Assembly: GCA_037903475.1 (NCBI GenBank)
Contig: JBAJFG010000181.1
Span: 186,001-250,000, forward strand
Direction of reading: 5' to 3'
DNA: 64,000 bases
Origin: Ancylostoma caninum
Lineage: Eukaryota; Nematoda; Chromadorea; Rhabditida; Ancylostomatidae
This document shows positions 36,023 to 48,100 of the stretch, one piece after another. Position 1 is the first letter of the stretch; each line of letters opens with the position of its first letter. The position numbers and the translations under genes are program-made. The notes beneath the pieces were generated by a model. That model had not been told where the DNA came from. It made no database searches and saw only the letters and a program-made list of their open reading frames with translations.

Positions 36023-38129
36023 ATGAAAACGTCGCGAGATGTCAAAAATGACGGAATTCCTTTGATATCATTTGATAACATACGCGATCCTGATAACGGT
36101 GAAAGGATAGGGTGTTCGGAGGCCTATTCTTTGTCCGGCTATCGACTTTCTCTAAGATAACAGTTGGTCAGGGCTTCGAGTACGTTTCTGGATCCCGCCA
36201 TTCAAATAAATCCTCTCCCCCCCCCCCTGGCCATCCTTGATGCGCCATGGGTTCCGTTGCAGCCTACGTGACGATGACGCGGCGCCATCGGTGACGAATG
36301 CTTTCCTCGTCATCGTCGTCACCCTTTCCTCCAAATAGCTCTGCCCAAATATTTGGTCAGCTTGACGCTTATTACAGGCGCATGCTCGTACTCCTTTCCA
36401 CATTTCTTCAGTGGACTCCCTTACGCCGATCTAAAATGGAAATAACTGACGTCTCGAAACGCATTGAGGAAGCATTAACTGCTTCTCCGGGAATGTTTAT
36501 GCATAGTCAATGTGACGGGACTCCGTGAGCGTCGATCCAGAGCGTGGCCGGGTGGGAGCCTTGACATCGGCTCAGTATTTGTGTTTGGCCCGTTTCAAAG
36601 CCAGTAATCTTGTGCCACTGTGCCACATTGCGTTTCCTGCATTAGACAGCGTACACCAGCTCTGCGTTCTCACATGCTCTTTTTTTTCCTCTCATTTCCC
36701 TCTCTCACCCTTTACCAAGCAGAATGTATCTTCTTCGAGGTTGCCGCTATACTCCACGACGAGTATAGCACCCTGCGTGGCGTCGTTGATGCCCGCGCCA
36801 AAGAGGATCGATGCGCATCAAAATCGATATCGGCTCATTGACACCAATACGGGTTGCTATACTCATGTGGAGTATAGCAGCAGCTTCAGGAATCGCCGCT
36901 CCGTACGAATTTCCGCAGAGGCAAGGGTGAAGCGTCTTTGCATAGGCAAGTGTTTTTAGCGAGCGTTGCATGATTACAAATTCCGACATCGACTGAGCCC
37001 CGATTCGCATCTGCATTACAGTCCTCCACTATGCACATCTGCACTATACAGTTTTCCGAGCGGATTTCTCTTCTTTACTGTCAGATATCTCCACATTTTC
37101 TTCAGTCTCACACATTCGGCTTCAGTCATACCTGCTATATCTTCCAATCTTACCTCTCAGTGGAAACCGAACAATTAGTTGATTTAGTTAATAATCTAGC
37201 AACTGATCCGAGCATTCGACTAGCCGAGATAGCGAAGCCACTACCTCCTTTTTGGTCTCAGCTCAGAGCTGTGTTGCCCTCTCCCCCCCCCCCCCTTCTT
37301 TGTTCGAGCGTTCGATTTTTTTACTTGTCCGCGATCGAACGTTCGAATGCTTGAAATTTTATATACCTAGTACATCATTCGAATATTACTGCAATGTACA
37401 CATCGGTTTCCTTCTGACTAGGTGTCCACTGAACTAAAGAGGCAGTAATGTCCGTGGACATAGCGGGGAATTGCGAGCCGCCGGGGTGATTCAGCGACGA
37501 GGCGTGCAGTATCCATTACTTCCGAACGTTCTCCCATCGAGCTTATCTCCTCTCTCGTCGCTACATTCCGATCGATTCGCTTTTCTCGTCACCTTTTCAT
37601 GCTGAAACGATCTCTTGGAAAAATTGTTCCCTGTCGTTGTTCCAATCTTACAACTTCAAGTCAAAGCTTTTTATCCACAGTGTACATAAATTTGATTCTA
37701 TGCTAAACACAATTAATCACTTAAAAGCAGCACCTGTAGAGACTCTCACATCTGATAATGAGATGACTCGCAACCCACGTAAAAGGATGCTACTGATTTA
37801 TTTCGAATGGTTAGTGTGCTACGAACAATTGGTGGGTATAGAATAACGACCGAACGACACGCCAATTAACGCAGTCTCGACCGCTACTAGCCATTGGTGG
37901 GTATAGAATAACAACCGAACGACACGCCAACTAACGCAGTCTCGACCGCTACTAGCCACGTTCGCCGTTTTACTTTCTTTGTAGGACACACGAACGTTCA
38001 AGGGCAACTCTTGCCAAAGCATCCAAGTACATCGAAAACAGCGCCTCTACTTTCTGGGTTTCCAGTCGTGCTCACCATCGAACATGGGCTGTGCTCCCCT
38101 CAAAACCAAGCATTGAGGCACAATTTTAA
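36023..38129 (+). CDS. Candidate six-exon gene, conserved-looking unknown protein
   Basis: Proposed exons are 36023-36111, 36339-36511, 37161-37270, 37422-37444, 37681-37809 and 37985-38129, giving 222 codons with every phase compatible and a terminal TAA. The start ATG follows a CTTCAG acceptor by 16 bases, as for spliced-leader trans-splicing, and reads MKTSRDVKNDG. Later exons are charged and helical (SKRIEEALTASPGMF; TEQLVDLVNNLATDPSIRLA; HKFDSMLNTINHLKAAP). The donors of exons 1 and 2 have alternatives (AACG|GTGAAA; ACTCC|GTGAGC), and exon 4 is only 23 bases, so details may change. No signal peptide, membrane helix or known domain is visible. It ends about 820 bases before ral-1 on the same strand. 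Confidence 0.48.
36746..36882. repeat. Palindromic element with nested hairpins
   Basis: The left arm (GCTATACTCCAC...GAGTATAGCA) and right arm (GCTATACTCATGTGGAGTATAGC) are each small hairpins and are also inverted copies of one another over about 60 bases. The centre carries CGATGCGCATC and ATCGATATCG palindromes. It lies in the proposed second intron of the 36023-38129 gene. Confidence 0.6.
37828..37957. repeat. 65-bp tandem duplication
   Basis: Units 37828-37892 and 37893-37957 are identical except for two substitutions. The duplication lies wholly in the last proposed intron of the 36023-38129 gene, just after its donor. Near identity means it is recent or an assembly artefact. Confidence 0.92.
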
Positions 38130-38950
38130 ACACGAAAATTTTAGGGGGAGATCTCATTTAAGGTCATTCACGCTCAGTTTTGAAAACCGGGGCAGTTACA
38201 TGAATATGCATATAAATGTAATATCTGCACTAAACAGCAAACATTTAAGGTCTACCTTTTTGGACATAGCAGATAGGACATCATCTTACGCTTCCCTTTT
38301 CTTCCTTTGCTTCTCTTCGAGGTTCTACCACGATTTCTGCTCCCATATCCCGTAGTATGTGTTAAGTGAAGAGATAAAGTTGAATTCACTACTTTCTACT
38401 TGATTTGATAACTAATCGACTGTGGACATCGTTGGGCAACGAAGAGAATCTTTTTGGGTGGTTTTACCTCCATTTATTTATTTATGTACACTGTTGCAAA
38501 ACTCCGATGGTTGAACGCTTGTGCACAAAGTTGCAATCTGTGCAATAATTAGCAAATATCCAGTTCCTGCTTTCCCTGACGTTGAGTACCGTACGCTTTT
38601 ATTCTCTTGTTTTCTCTAATTTCTCTTCAACTCTCGCTCTGTTGAAACGGACTATGTAAGGTGAACCTAGCGAGCGGACCCCCAACACCAGAAAACATTT
38701 TGACATGGTGTTTTTCCTCCTCTGTCGTGCTATTCTTCATGTGTCGACTCATGAATCGAATTCCCACGAAATCCTCTCTGATCACGGAATTATCGAGCGG
38801 ATTACGCGCTCCGCTCGCAACGGTTGTGTCACGCAGCACTTCGCGCGCGTGCGTTCTCACTTTCTCTTCATGGCCGGGGCTTTTCAGTTGTGCCAGCTAT
38901 TTCCTGCTATCTTCCTGGAAGCCCCTCACTCATTCCGGTTACTTTCAGGT

Positions 38951-41900
38951 ATGTCGGGGCAAAAGAAAGGCAGTACAGCACAGCAAGCAAATGCTGCTCC
39001 TGTTGTCCACAAGGTGAGTTGTAATTACTGTTTTCTTTTTCTTTTTCAATTATTTCGCTTCCTTTTATGGGCATGTGAACCTCAGGAATTTCTTAGCTGT
39101 GCTCGACTAGTCGGCCTTCCATTAGTACAGGCTGCCTTTAAAATAATCTTTGCCGGTACACCCGAAATACTAAGAGTTATGAGGATTATGTAGAAGCATG
39201 TTGTTGAGTTTTTTTAATATGAGTAAAAGATCATTCGTCGTAGAAGTTGTTTCTAAGCGCTGATTTAAACAACAAGAATAATAATGGTGTTTTGGAACAC
39301 CACGCTAGCACATGAAAATCATCAAGCAATTATTTATCCGCCTACTTTTTACTTTGCGTGCACTAAGATGTGCGCTAAAAATTAAGCCGCTACCTGAATT
39401 TCGTGCCTATTTTCCCTCCTGAAGTAATAACATAAAATAGTGCGTTGTTTCAAGAGAATTAATGTCATAAAAAGGAGGGCCTCAAAGAAAATTTTGATAA
39501 CTGTATAGACAATTCGAGATGATGGAGATAAACGCTACCAAGAGCCTCCTTCTTAGCTGAATCATATTAAATTATTTATGCTAGGGTGGGCGAACGTGAT
39601 AGTCCATTGACAGAGCTTACATGAGGTGGAAAGCTGAACTTTTTGTTTATAGCGATTTGCTATTTCACGCTTTGCGCCAGTAACCTGAGCCGTTTCATAG
39701 TGCCCGCTTGTTCGCAATATTACCTGATTCCTGGATTTCCGTTCACCTTTTTTCATTAAACTTATGCTCACATGCATTTAAGTAGTCAGAAAACATGAAT
39801 TTATATCCAATGCTATGTTCCCATATTAAAACGGCTGTTATCAAAATATATTTATTTTCGTATTGCACTCGAGGTGCTCTACAAAAAGAACGGCTAAACA
39901 AACGTTTGGAACAAACATGATTCTTAATACTTACTCCGTAAGTTACCGCATACTTTGAGAAGGCAAGCATTGTTTGATCTTCATCGATAGCCACATGAAA
40001 CGTAAATTCGTCATGTGTGGAAGATGATGGAGGGAATTTTCCTCTTCTCCAAATGTGTCTCTGATTCAGCCTCAAGATGAAAGGAAACATAACCAACCAA
40101 CGTAAACGCTGATCCGCTTACCATGTTCTGTTCTTTTAAACAGGGTTCAATTGTTCCAGGTGATTATGGTTGGTACTGGAGGTGTCGGAAAGTCAGCACT
40201 AACACTTCAATTCATGTACGATGAGGTTGGTTTGCAACTTGTCGCTGTTTACTCGTTTTTCGTTCATGTCAAGCATAAGCCTTGAGGGAAAGCTTATGCA
40301 CTGCTGCGTAACACTTGACTTTTTTCCCTTATTAGCTATGCATGTTTCCCTATTCGTTTGTTACAGTTCGTGGAAGAGTATGAACCAACGAAAGCGGATT
40401 CTTATCGAAAAAAGGTTGTGCTGGATGGAGAAGAATGTTCGATTGATATACTGGATACAGCTGGTCAAGAAGACTACTCAGCGATTAGGTACAGTTCTTT
40501 TCTTAGCGTTTTCTTGCTATAAATGAAATAATAATTGGACAAAACATTCGTTGATGAGCTAGGTAACGAGGGCACACATACTGCTAAGTTCATCACAAGA
40601 GTGATGGTTTTTCCTCTCTAGCAGTGTTGTGCAGGTTACCCTGGAAGCTGTTGTGGATGCTTGAGGAAATCACTAAAATAAAAGACAGACGTCATGACAG
40701 CGAATGCTACTACTTTTGCAGAGATAACTACTACCGAAGCGGTGAAGGTTTCATCTGTGTTTTCTCTATCTTGGATATGGATTCTTTCGACGCAACTACG
40801 GAATTCAGGTAACATATTTCAGTTCCACAGCTTTCCACTTTTGATCGATAAGATGACATCGCAAGTATTTCATTTTGACATCTATTTTACCTATGGATCT
40901 TTTATTTATTTATTTATTTATTTATGTTACCAATCAGAAAAATGGGGATACTGCGTTGAAAAGGTATAGTAAGACATTCGATTGATTATGAAGTAAATGG
41001 TTAAAGTATTGTTGACCGCTCGAAGAGTTCCACAGCCGGATTCCCCCAGATACATGGAGCCAGCGAACTTACGGGCGGAAGTTAGCTGACAATAACCCGC
41101 AATTTAAAAAAACAAGTGTTCTTCGAACAGGCCCAACAATGCATACCAACAGTTAATCAGCTGACAACGACTGCAAAGTCTAACAGGGTGCAGAAAAATC
41201 AGAAGACATTAGACGTACGAAAAGCGGAGACAAGGAAGAAAAGCAAAGCACAATTGTAGTGAGAGAAAAACATGCTAGGTTAGTCTTTTGATCAGATGGC
41301 GCGATTGCAAGTGCTGGATCAGGTGTAGCTGGAAAGATGACGCTTTCCTGTATCTGAATAAAACCGCATCTAACGTGTTCCATAAGGACTGGACTCTGCA
41401 AAGGAACGAATTTTTATACGAACTAGAGTTAGCCTTGTCTGGACGAACTTTAAAGACGTGACCCCTTGTTAAGTTATTAGTAGGCGACATCTCAAAGAGA
41501 TCAGAAATTTTAAGATCCATCTCTAGAGTGGTCAGTTTGTACATTAAAGTCAAATCGGAAATGAGTCTGCGGTCTTCTAATGATAAGGCCCCTAGTTTCT
41601 TGAGTCTATCCGTATACGAGACCCTGAACATACCCCTTCTAGCAAAACACCTATATGTAAATGATTTCTGTACTTTCTCGATTTCATCAATCTGTGAGGC
41701 TTTTGCAGGAGACCATATGAACGAGCAATATTCAAGTATAGGTCTGACATAAGCTATGAACAGTTTGAAAAGAAGTCTAGGGTCTCTCGATCTAAATGCT
41801 CTAAGGATGAAATTAGCTCGGCATTGGGCTTTGGAGACCACATCGGTTATGTAGCAACCAAAGTCCAGCTTATTAGTGTAAGTCAACCCGAGGTCACGAA

Positions 41901-44900
41901 CAACGTCAGTACGGACAACCGTCACCCCGTCTAGAGTAAAACTCACATTAGGATGATTATTACCGAGGCTCATAGTCAAAGTTTTTTCAGTCGATATATC
42001 AAGATCCCACTTTTTAGACCATTTTGATACGGCATCCAGAGCTGTTTGCATGCGCTCAACATCATTAGTTGTATAAATCTTACAGTCATCCGCGTAAATG
42101 GAGCAGAATACACCGGAAGGTAGTGCTTCTGGAAGGTCATTGATATACACAAGAAACAGCAGCGGGCCAAGGCAGGTCCCCTGAGGGACTCCGCTGGAAG
42201 TGGAATAGCTGCGAGATCTAACATTTTTGATGGTAACGGCTTGAGTCCTGTTGCTTAGAAATGCTTCAAGAAAACGATGCAAACAACCATGTATACCGAA
42301 AGATCGAATTTTTCCCAGCAACAAAGGTATAGATACAGAATCAAAGGCTTTGCGGTAATCAATATAACAAACAGAAATGAAATTTCCCTTGTCCAATTCC
42401 TTCTGCCAAAGAGGGATCGTTGACAGCAAAGCCGATGCTGTAGATCGCTTTGTTAGAAACCCATGCTGGAATTTAGAAAGAATCCCGTTATCAACGAGAA
42501 ACTTGGTGATACCACCGCAGAGCAAACGTTCCATCACTTTGCTTGTGGAGCATGTCAGGCATATAGGCCGATAGTTTTCGACTTTATTTTTAGCACCTTT
42601 TTTATAGATAGGTCGGACAAGACCTAACTTCCATATGCCGGGAACTTCTCCAAGTAGTAGAAATCTATTGAAAAGTAGAGTAAGAGGAGTAACCAAACCC
42701 AAAGCGGCTTTCTTAAGAAAAATGTAGGGAATTTCGTCAGGAGAAGTGGAATTACGATTTGGCAATTTGCGCAGTACATTGTATACGGATTGACTGGAAA
42801 TATCAACCCAATCGAGTAAGGCGTGAGTCTGACAGCCCATATCAAACGACTTATCCTTTGGTTTTTTGTAGACACTCTCGAAATAAGCAGCGAATAGGTC
42901 AACCTTCTCCGACTCATCTGTTGCTATGGACTCACCGTTGATCAAAATGGGAATGTCATCTGATAATTTCAATTTGTTGTTGCAAAATTGGAAGAATTTT
43001 TTGGAGTTTCGAGATTTGGCAATTTTCTCCTCTGTACTAGCAGCTAAACTTGCAAGTTTTCTCCTAAGCCTGCGCGCATATTTTTTATAAAGATTACTTC
43101 CGAATTTGTTCACTTAACTTGAACAAGGTTTAGAAAGATACGCACTCGTCTAGTCTATCACTTTTTTGAGTAAAATCCTCCGTAGGCTTCCCTCTATACG
43201 CTACAATGCTAAGGTAGCTTTTTTCATTTATTATTACATTTTACTTCAGGGAACAGATTCTTCGCGTAAAGAATTCAGACAATTCAATTCCCATCGTCCT
43301 TGTCGGAAACAAGGCTGATCTCCGCGAAGAACGCGTAGTACCTCTGGAAATGGCTCGGCAGAGGTGAGTCATTATTTGTTACACTGCTTATTGCTCTCGT
43401 TGTTCCTGTTTCGAAAAGAACTGTACCGAAACGACTAGTTATAGCCATTGTTACCAGAAGGAGGCCTCACCCACGTTCAATGTTACAGCCTGAACAATGT
43501 TTTGCACTCTAGTTATGACCTCTATTGACAGTATAATTCAGTCCTTTCCGTGTATGTTATGTGAGTGATGTTATGCCGATAGTCACTCCTCTTTTCCTCA
43601 CCCCATCCTTCGAATTTGCACATTTGTTCCACACTCTCCTTGATCAACCGTTCTACTATTTGGGAAACGGGATAATCTCATTGTTCCCAATATTTTTTGT
43701 TCACATCTGCTGCTTTCTCCTTCCTTTCAGGATTGTCCTTTCCAGTAAACCGCTAAAGGCAGCACCGACGGAAATGTTCGTATCTGACCTTTTGATCGTT
43801 TTGGGTACTCAGCAGTTGTCGCAGCAGTTCTACGAAAGTTTCACAGCCGTGTACATCGGCACTCTCGAGATACGGAGAGATTGGTCGTGGCGTGCTAGCG
43901 CTTAGTTAGGATGAGTTGTCGCATCGAATGGATGGGTGTTTTCGTTCACAATCACTCTTTCCTTATGATAGCACTTGTTTTCATTCCCACCACCTTCCAT
44001 TTCAGCCCGGACAACGCGGCCATTCTTTGCAAACAGCTAGACTGGTGCCAATTAAAACCGCCTCTTTCGTAAGATTTGGCAGAATTGATCACTGCTGCTT
44101 TCGTTTTACTGCAGCACTAAACCTAAGAACATAACAAAATCTGTGAGAGCAGAATTACCGTGGGTGCTGCCTTTCAGCTGGCCAGAGTTAAGTCTGGTTT
44201 TGTCCCACCCCTTGGGTTATTTGTCACTGAATAGGTAGCGCTTTGAATGTCCCATCCCTACAACTTTCGCAAGCTTTTGCAATCCAGGCAACTGATTTTG
44301 TGTATAATACGAGCCGAAATAAAGAAAGTCACTTCTCACGAATGGCACATCATCGCGTCGTCATCGGGACGCATTTGCTTGCAAGAAGATGGTCTTCGAG
44401 ATTGATTTACTGTTATCAATTTTTCCTTGACTGCTGTTAGAGATGTAGCCTCATGTCATATGTAATACACTTTTGACCTAGTAATCTTGAATATTCTTTA
44501 CCTATATTAGTTTAACGAAAATCTCTGTAACTTACGCATACCAGTTTTGTGAGCATATTTTTCCGTTGTCTAAGGCTCGAAATGTAATTTGTTTTTGATA
44601 ATTGCTTCGCCGCGATATAGACTCCATTGCTCAAAACTTGATTAGACATTTCTTTGCAGTTTCTTTCGAATATCCGTGCTGTTGCATGCACCACATTATT
44701 TATGAATGAGGTTTCCTTAATTAGCTACAAGTCTTCTTCCTCAGTTTAACGCATCTGATCAATCTCATCCGCTACTTTCGGATCTCCTTTTTGCGACCAC
44801 TGTGGGCTGAGATTTGATTCAGCAACTAAAAAAAACTGGGAATTCTAGACTTGTTGAGTAGTTGTTGTTTTCAGAGCTGAGCGATGGGGCGTGCCCTACG

Positions 44901-45148
44901 TAGAAACATCCGCAAAGCGAAGGGAAAATGTGGATAAGGTGAGTTGTCTGAATTTACTTCGCCTCCCTCCTTTACGACAACGTTACAGTTACTTTTTATT
45001 CCCGTTACTTCAGGTGTTCTACGACCTGATGCGTGAAATTAAGCGACGGAAGGGAGGCCCAATGGGTGCATCAGCTGCAGGCCTCGATCATTCGCAAGTT
45101 GGAGGGAAAAAGAAAGGCGGCATCAAGAAATTGTGTACCATTTTGTAA
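38951..45148 (+). CDS. ral-1: Ras-like GTPase RAL-1 (RalA/RalB orthologue)
   Basis: Coding exons are 38951-39013, 40160-40225, 40367-40488, 40722-40808, 43250-43363, 44875-44938 and 45014-45148; 216 residues, close to vertebrate Ral (206). Seen: P-loop GTGGVGKS (26-33), the Ral-specific effector region YEPTKADS (48-55), DTAGQE (73-78), NKAD (133-136), ETSAK (161-165), a basic tail and CTIL at the end. Known for Ral: it cycles GDP/GTP, binds exocyst subunits Sec5 and Exo84 and RalBP1, and is geranylgeranylated when the last residue is Leu, so it acts at membranes in vesicle tethering. The ATG lies two bases after TACTTTCAG, suggesting trans-splicing. Intron 4 holds an antisense LINE and intron 1 an antisense candidate gene. 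The identification is secure. Confidence 0.97.
39621..40060 (-). CDS. Candidate antisense nested exons in ral-1 intron 1
   Basis: Two minus-strand segments, 40060-39935 and 39723-39621, have strong donors (TACGGA|GTAAGT; TCAT|GTAAGC) and join in phase 0. The first reads [20 protein letters not shown]; the second [20 protein letters not shown]. Further phase-compatible pieces may lie at 39580-39340, one with a hydrophobic segment. All are inside the first intron of ral-1, on the opposite strand. No family is recognised, so this is a splice-site and composition argument only. Confidence 0.33.
40901..43113 (-). mobile_element. 5'-truncated CR1-like non-LTR retrotransposon
   Basis: The element lies antisense in intron 4 of ral-1. 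It comprises the reverse transcriptase frame (41275-43113), about 370 bases of 3' untranslated sequence, and a (TAAA)n tail on its own strand at 40925-40901. There is no endonuclease domain: an in-frame TAA immediately precedes the first codon, so the copy is 5'-truncated or starts at a decayed region. No clear target duplication was found. Its long intact frame implies recent insertion. Confidence 0.85.
41275..43113 (-). CDS. Reverse transcriptase of a CR1/jockey-like LINE
   Basis: The frame is open for 612 codons. Motifs in order are NYRPICLT (180-187), FQHGF (215-219), IDYRKAFD with the first catalytic Asp (251-258), SGVPQG (307-312) and YADD with the catalytic Asp pair (340-343), followed by the thumb and a C-terminal region with [15 protein letters not shown]. 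These are the signatures of non-LTR reverse transcriptases of the CR1/jockey group, which copy their RNA into nicked DNA. The frame opens at GTG after a TAA, with no upstream endonuclease, so it cannot be the full protein. Transcription from the ral-1 strand would give antisense to it. Confidence 0.93.
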   Translation of the reverse strand: MNKFGSNLYKKYARRLRRKLASLAASTEEKIAKSRNSKKFFQFCNNKLKLSDDIPILINGESIATDESEKVDLFAAYFESVYKKPKDKSFDMGCQTHALLDWVDISSQSVYNVLRKLPNRNSTSPDEIPYIFLKKAALGLVTPLTLLFNRFLLLGEVPGIWKLGLVRPIYKKGAKNKVENYRPICLTCSTSKVMERLLCGGITKFLVDNGILSKFQHGFLTKRSTASALLSTIPLWQKELDKGNFISVCYIDYRKAFDSVSIPLLLGKIRSFGIHGCLHRFLEAFLSNRTQAVTIKNVRSRSYSTSSGVPQGTCLGPLLFLVYINDLPEALPSGVFCSIYADDCKIYTTNDVERMQTALDAVSKWSKKWDLDISTEKTLTMSLGNNHPNVSFTLDGVTVVRTDVVRDLGLTYTNKLDFGCYITDVVSKAQCRANFILRAFRSRDPRLLFKLFIAYVRPILEYCSFIWSPAKASQIDEIEKVQKSFTYRCFARRGMFRVSYTDRLKKLGALSLEDRRLISDLTLMYKLTTLEMDLKISDLFEMSPTNNLTRGHVFKVRPDKANSSSYKNSFLCRVQSLWNTLDAVLFRYRKASSFQLHLIQHLQSRHLIKRLT

Positions 45149-48100
45149 ACGACGTCATATCTTACCGGTGCCTTCTCATGTGCTGGAAGCTTTGTTTTGT
45201 AAATCACCAGTGCTATGGTCCGAAGCCGAGAGTCACGTCGTCCATGACGTCGAGATCTGACAAATTTAGCTGATTCTGTCTGTGTATCGTTGTCGTCCCT
45301 TATCATCGTTGCCTCGTGTTTCATTGCCTACTATCGCCTTATCCACAGAGCGACGTCGCTGAAATTTTCGCCCTTTTTCTACGCTCCCTCCCTTTTCTTC
45401 CTGCTAATAGTCATTTTGCGCATTAGTCATTTCCAGAGATTTATAATATCTTTCATCTGTTTACTTGATGTTATTCCATCGAACCCATCGAACAATTGAG
45501 AACGATGACCTTATCAGCCCCAACCGGGTCGCAACGTCGCGAATCATACAAACTGCTATCGAATGAGAAACCTGTGCATAATAAGTGCTATGATAAATTA
45601 TTGTTTGACTTAATAAAACTAAAAATGTCTTGTTGTTTGATGCAATATAGAAGCAAGAACTACTCCTTCGATCTCTGGTATTATGGTCAAAGGCATAGAC
45701 ACCTTTGACAGGCCCAGCGTTTCTGCACCTTTCACAATCCTAAATTTTGAAGTCCCCGATTGCTGTTTTTCCTGTGTGGTCATCATCAACGCCTTTTCTT
45801 GTAATATGTACTGGGTCTACTATTTTCTCACAAAAAAAAAAGCTCATGGACACAAGTACTTATAAGTGCAATGCTTTCTGCTTGTCCCTGTAATGACAAC
45901 TTTCAACCCAACCTCTCCTTAGTTCTAATGAGCTAGAGCCTTTCGGACGTCCAATTTCTAGATCTCTTCTGTTCTGAAGATAACATCCAAATTTTTGCAC
46001 TCTTTGGGTTCTGGGGGAGGTGTGTTGCAAGGCTGCAGAGTACCACAACCGCGAAGGTCGAGCTAGAAATCACAATCTCGGTGGAGAGACGGTGGTAGCT
46101 GGAGTAGTAAAGCGGAGCGATATCAAGCTGTAAGAGGTTGGCTAGCTCCACCATCATAGTCGTTCACAAACTCGCTGGAGCTGCCGGCTCACCAAGATGT
46201 GCCTCACGCCGAATCGTGCAAGCCGACTCTCAGAGGATCAACGTACTTCCCATATTCTCGCTTGCCAGTCCTCCTCAGCCTGTTAAAGAGATTAATGGGA
46301 AACAGTCCTGCAAAGCGAAGACGCGGTTCGCAGCAATTACACCCGCACGGTTATGGTATCGGCCATGACAGTTTTCGTGCTATAGCACTTCTATAGAAAC
46401 CTCTGGCTGTAGCGAGAAAAGAAGGCATAGACTATCACGGCTTTCATGCTTCACATCTCTAGCAATCGCCAGCAACAACTGCCAACTGCATTAATAAGCT
46501 AATGTTCCCTGTCCTTACTGAAAAGTTGCTGAGTGTCAGGAATGCCATTTGAAAGTCATGATTGGTCTTGGAAAGAACCTCTGCGAGCGTTGAAACCCCA
46601 CTGCTCCGAGAGAAACCCGGCATAACAGTTGCAATCGAAAGGATCGCATGCTACGTTGCTCACTCCAGCTATCTCATTGTGTGGTACTTTTTGTAGTGCT
46701 GTAGACATGTTTCAGTGATACCGTAAGCTGACTTGTACACTTCACACAAACTACGAATCTTAATCTCAACTATGGAAAAAAACGCAGTTATTTTTGATAG
46801 GAGCAAGGGGCAAAGCTACCACTGTGAAGTGTAAAGCAATCAGAAGGAACTAACACCATCACATTGCTACCATGCAACATCCATAACTACTTTTCCTACC
46901 TGGACATTCACCTACCTCCTTCCATATTCATATCATGGTGACAAAAATCAAAATAAACGCCATCACTGTAGAACCGTGCAACTTCCATAAGCACTTCCTG
47001 GACGTTTACCTCCTTCCACATTCATTATCATGGTGCTTGGTGCTCCACAGCAAGCAACTCCCACTCAAAGCAGCACAAGACTCACTCAGCTATACGCCAA
47101 CGTACTCCATTGCACGTTCCACTGATGTAGTCGGAAAAATACTAAACAGAAAAGAAAAGCGGGAGAATTTGCAGCAGCTTTGCCAGTCAGCAGAGTCGGC
47201 AGCGGCGCGTTTGATGCTTGAACGTGTCTGAGTGATTCCATAGATATTTACCCATCATTGTAACGATCCCGGTTATACGCAAGTGTTTGGAAAGACATCA
47301 TCACGCAATATAACATCGCTGTAGCGTGCGTTTTTCATAGTAGTGAATGCGGCGGCACCAGCGGCACCATGTCCACGATTTTGCGACGTTCACAACGTGA
47401 AACAAACAGAAGCATCGCTACAAGTGCGACATCTCTCCAACAAGCCTAAGATGGTAGTCTAAGGTACACAAATACTCAACTATTGTCGCGTTTCAAATTC
47501 ATATCAGTCCTAAGAGAGGCAAATGTCGGACATTCTGCACAGAAAACGTCCCTAACGTTATCACAACCTACCACCTCTTCTTGCTAAGGTGAAAAACCGC
47601 AACGTCGCTCCTTAATGAGAGCTTATAACTGCTCCCTTACTCTGCAGCACTTCCTCCGTGTAGGTGAGCACTCAAAACCATTGTTGCTACTTGCCCCGCG
47701 GAAAAGTTGACTCAACTCCCCAAAACTACATAAAGTTCTCTCACTGCCTCGAAGCGGCGAAAATAATGACGCAGTTTGTTCGCGCAGCAGTAGCAACAGC
47801 AAAGCAGGACCATTCCCTACTTGCAAAGGATTCTCTTCTCCCCACCTAACTTCCACTGCGTATAAACGCACCAACTTTTCCGCACAGCAAGCGTACATGA
47901 CGAAGTAATTCCCTGTTCGTACTTTCCTGTATCATCAACATAATATGTGGAGACGCCACAACGGTCACTAAGGCAACCACTCTGCACCTATCGCTCACTC
48001 AAACGCGCGAGTTGCTACGTGGATCTTCCATGTGCAAAGAATGTCAGAGAAAAATCAGACTTCCGCAGAATAAGACTGGGCGAATCACAAGATGCCTCTT

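Noticed and set aside
46935..47231. 98-codon plus-strand frame, C-terminus coding-like
   Set aside because: There is no conserved motif and no convincing exon boundary in an A/C-rich region that is more likely antisense 3' untranslated sequence.
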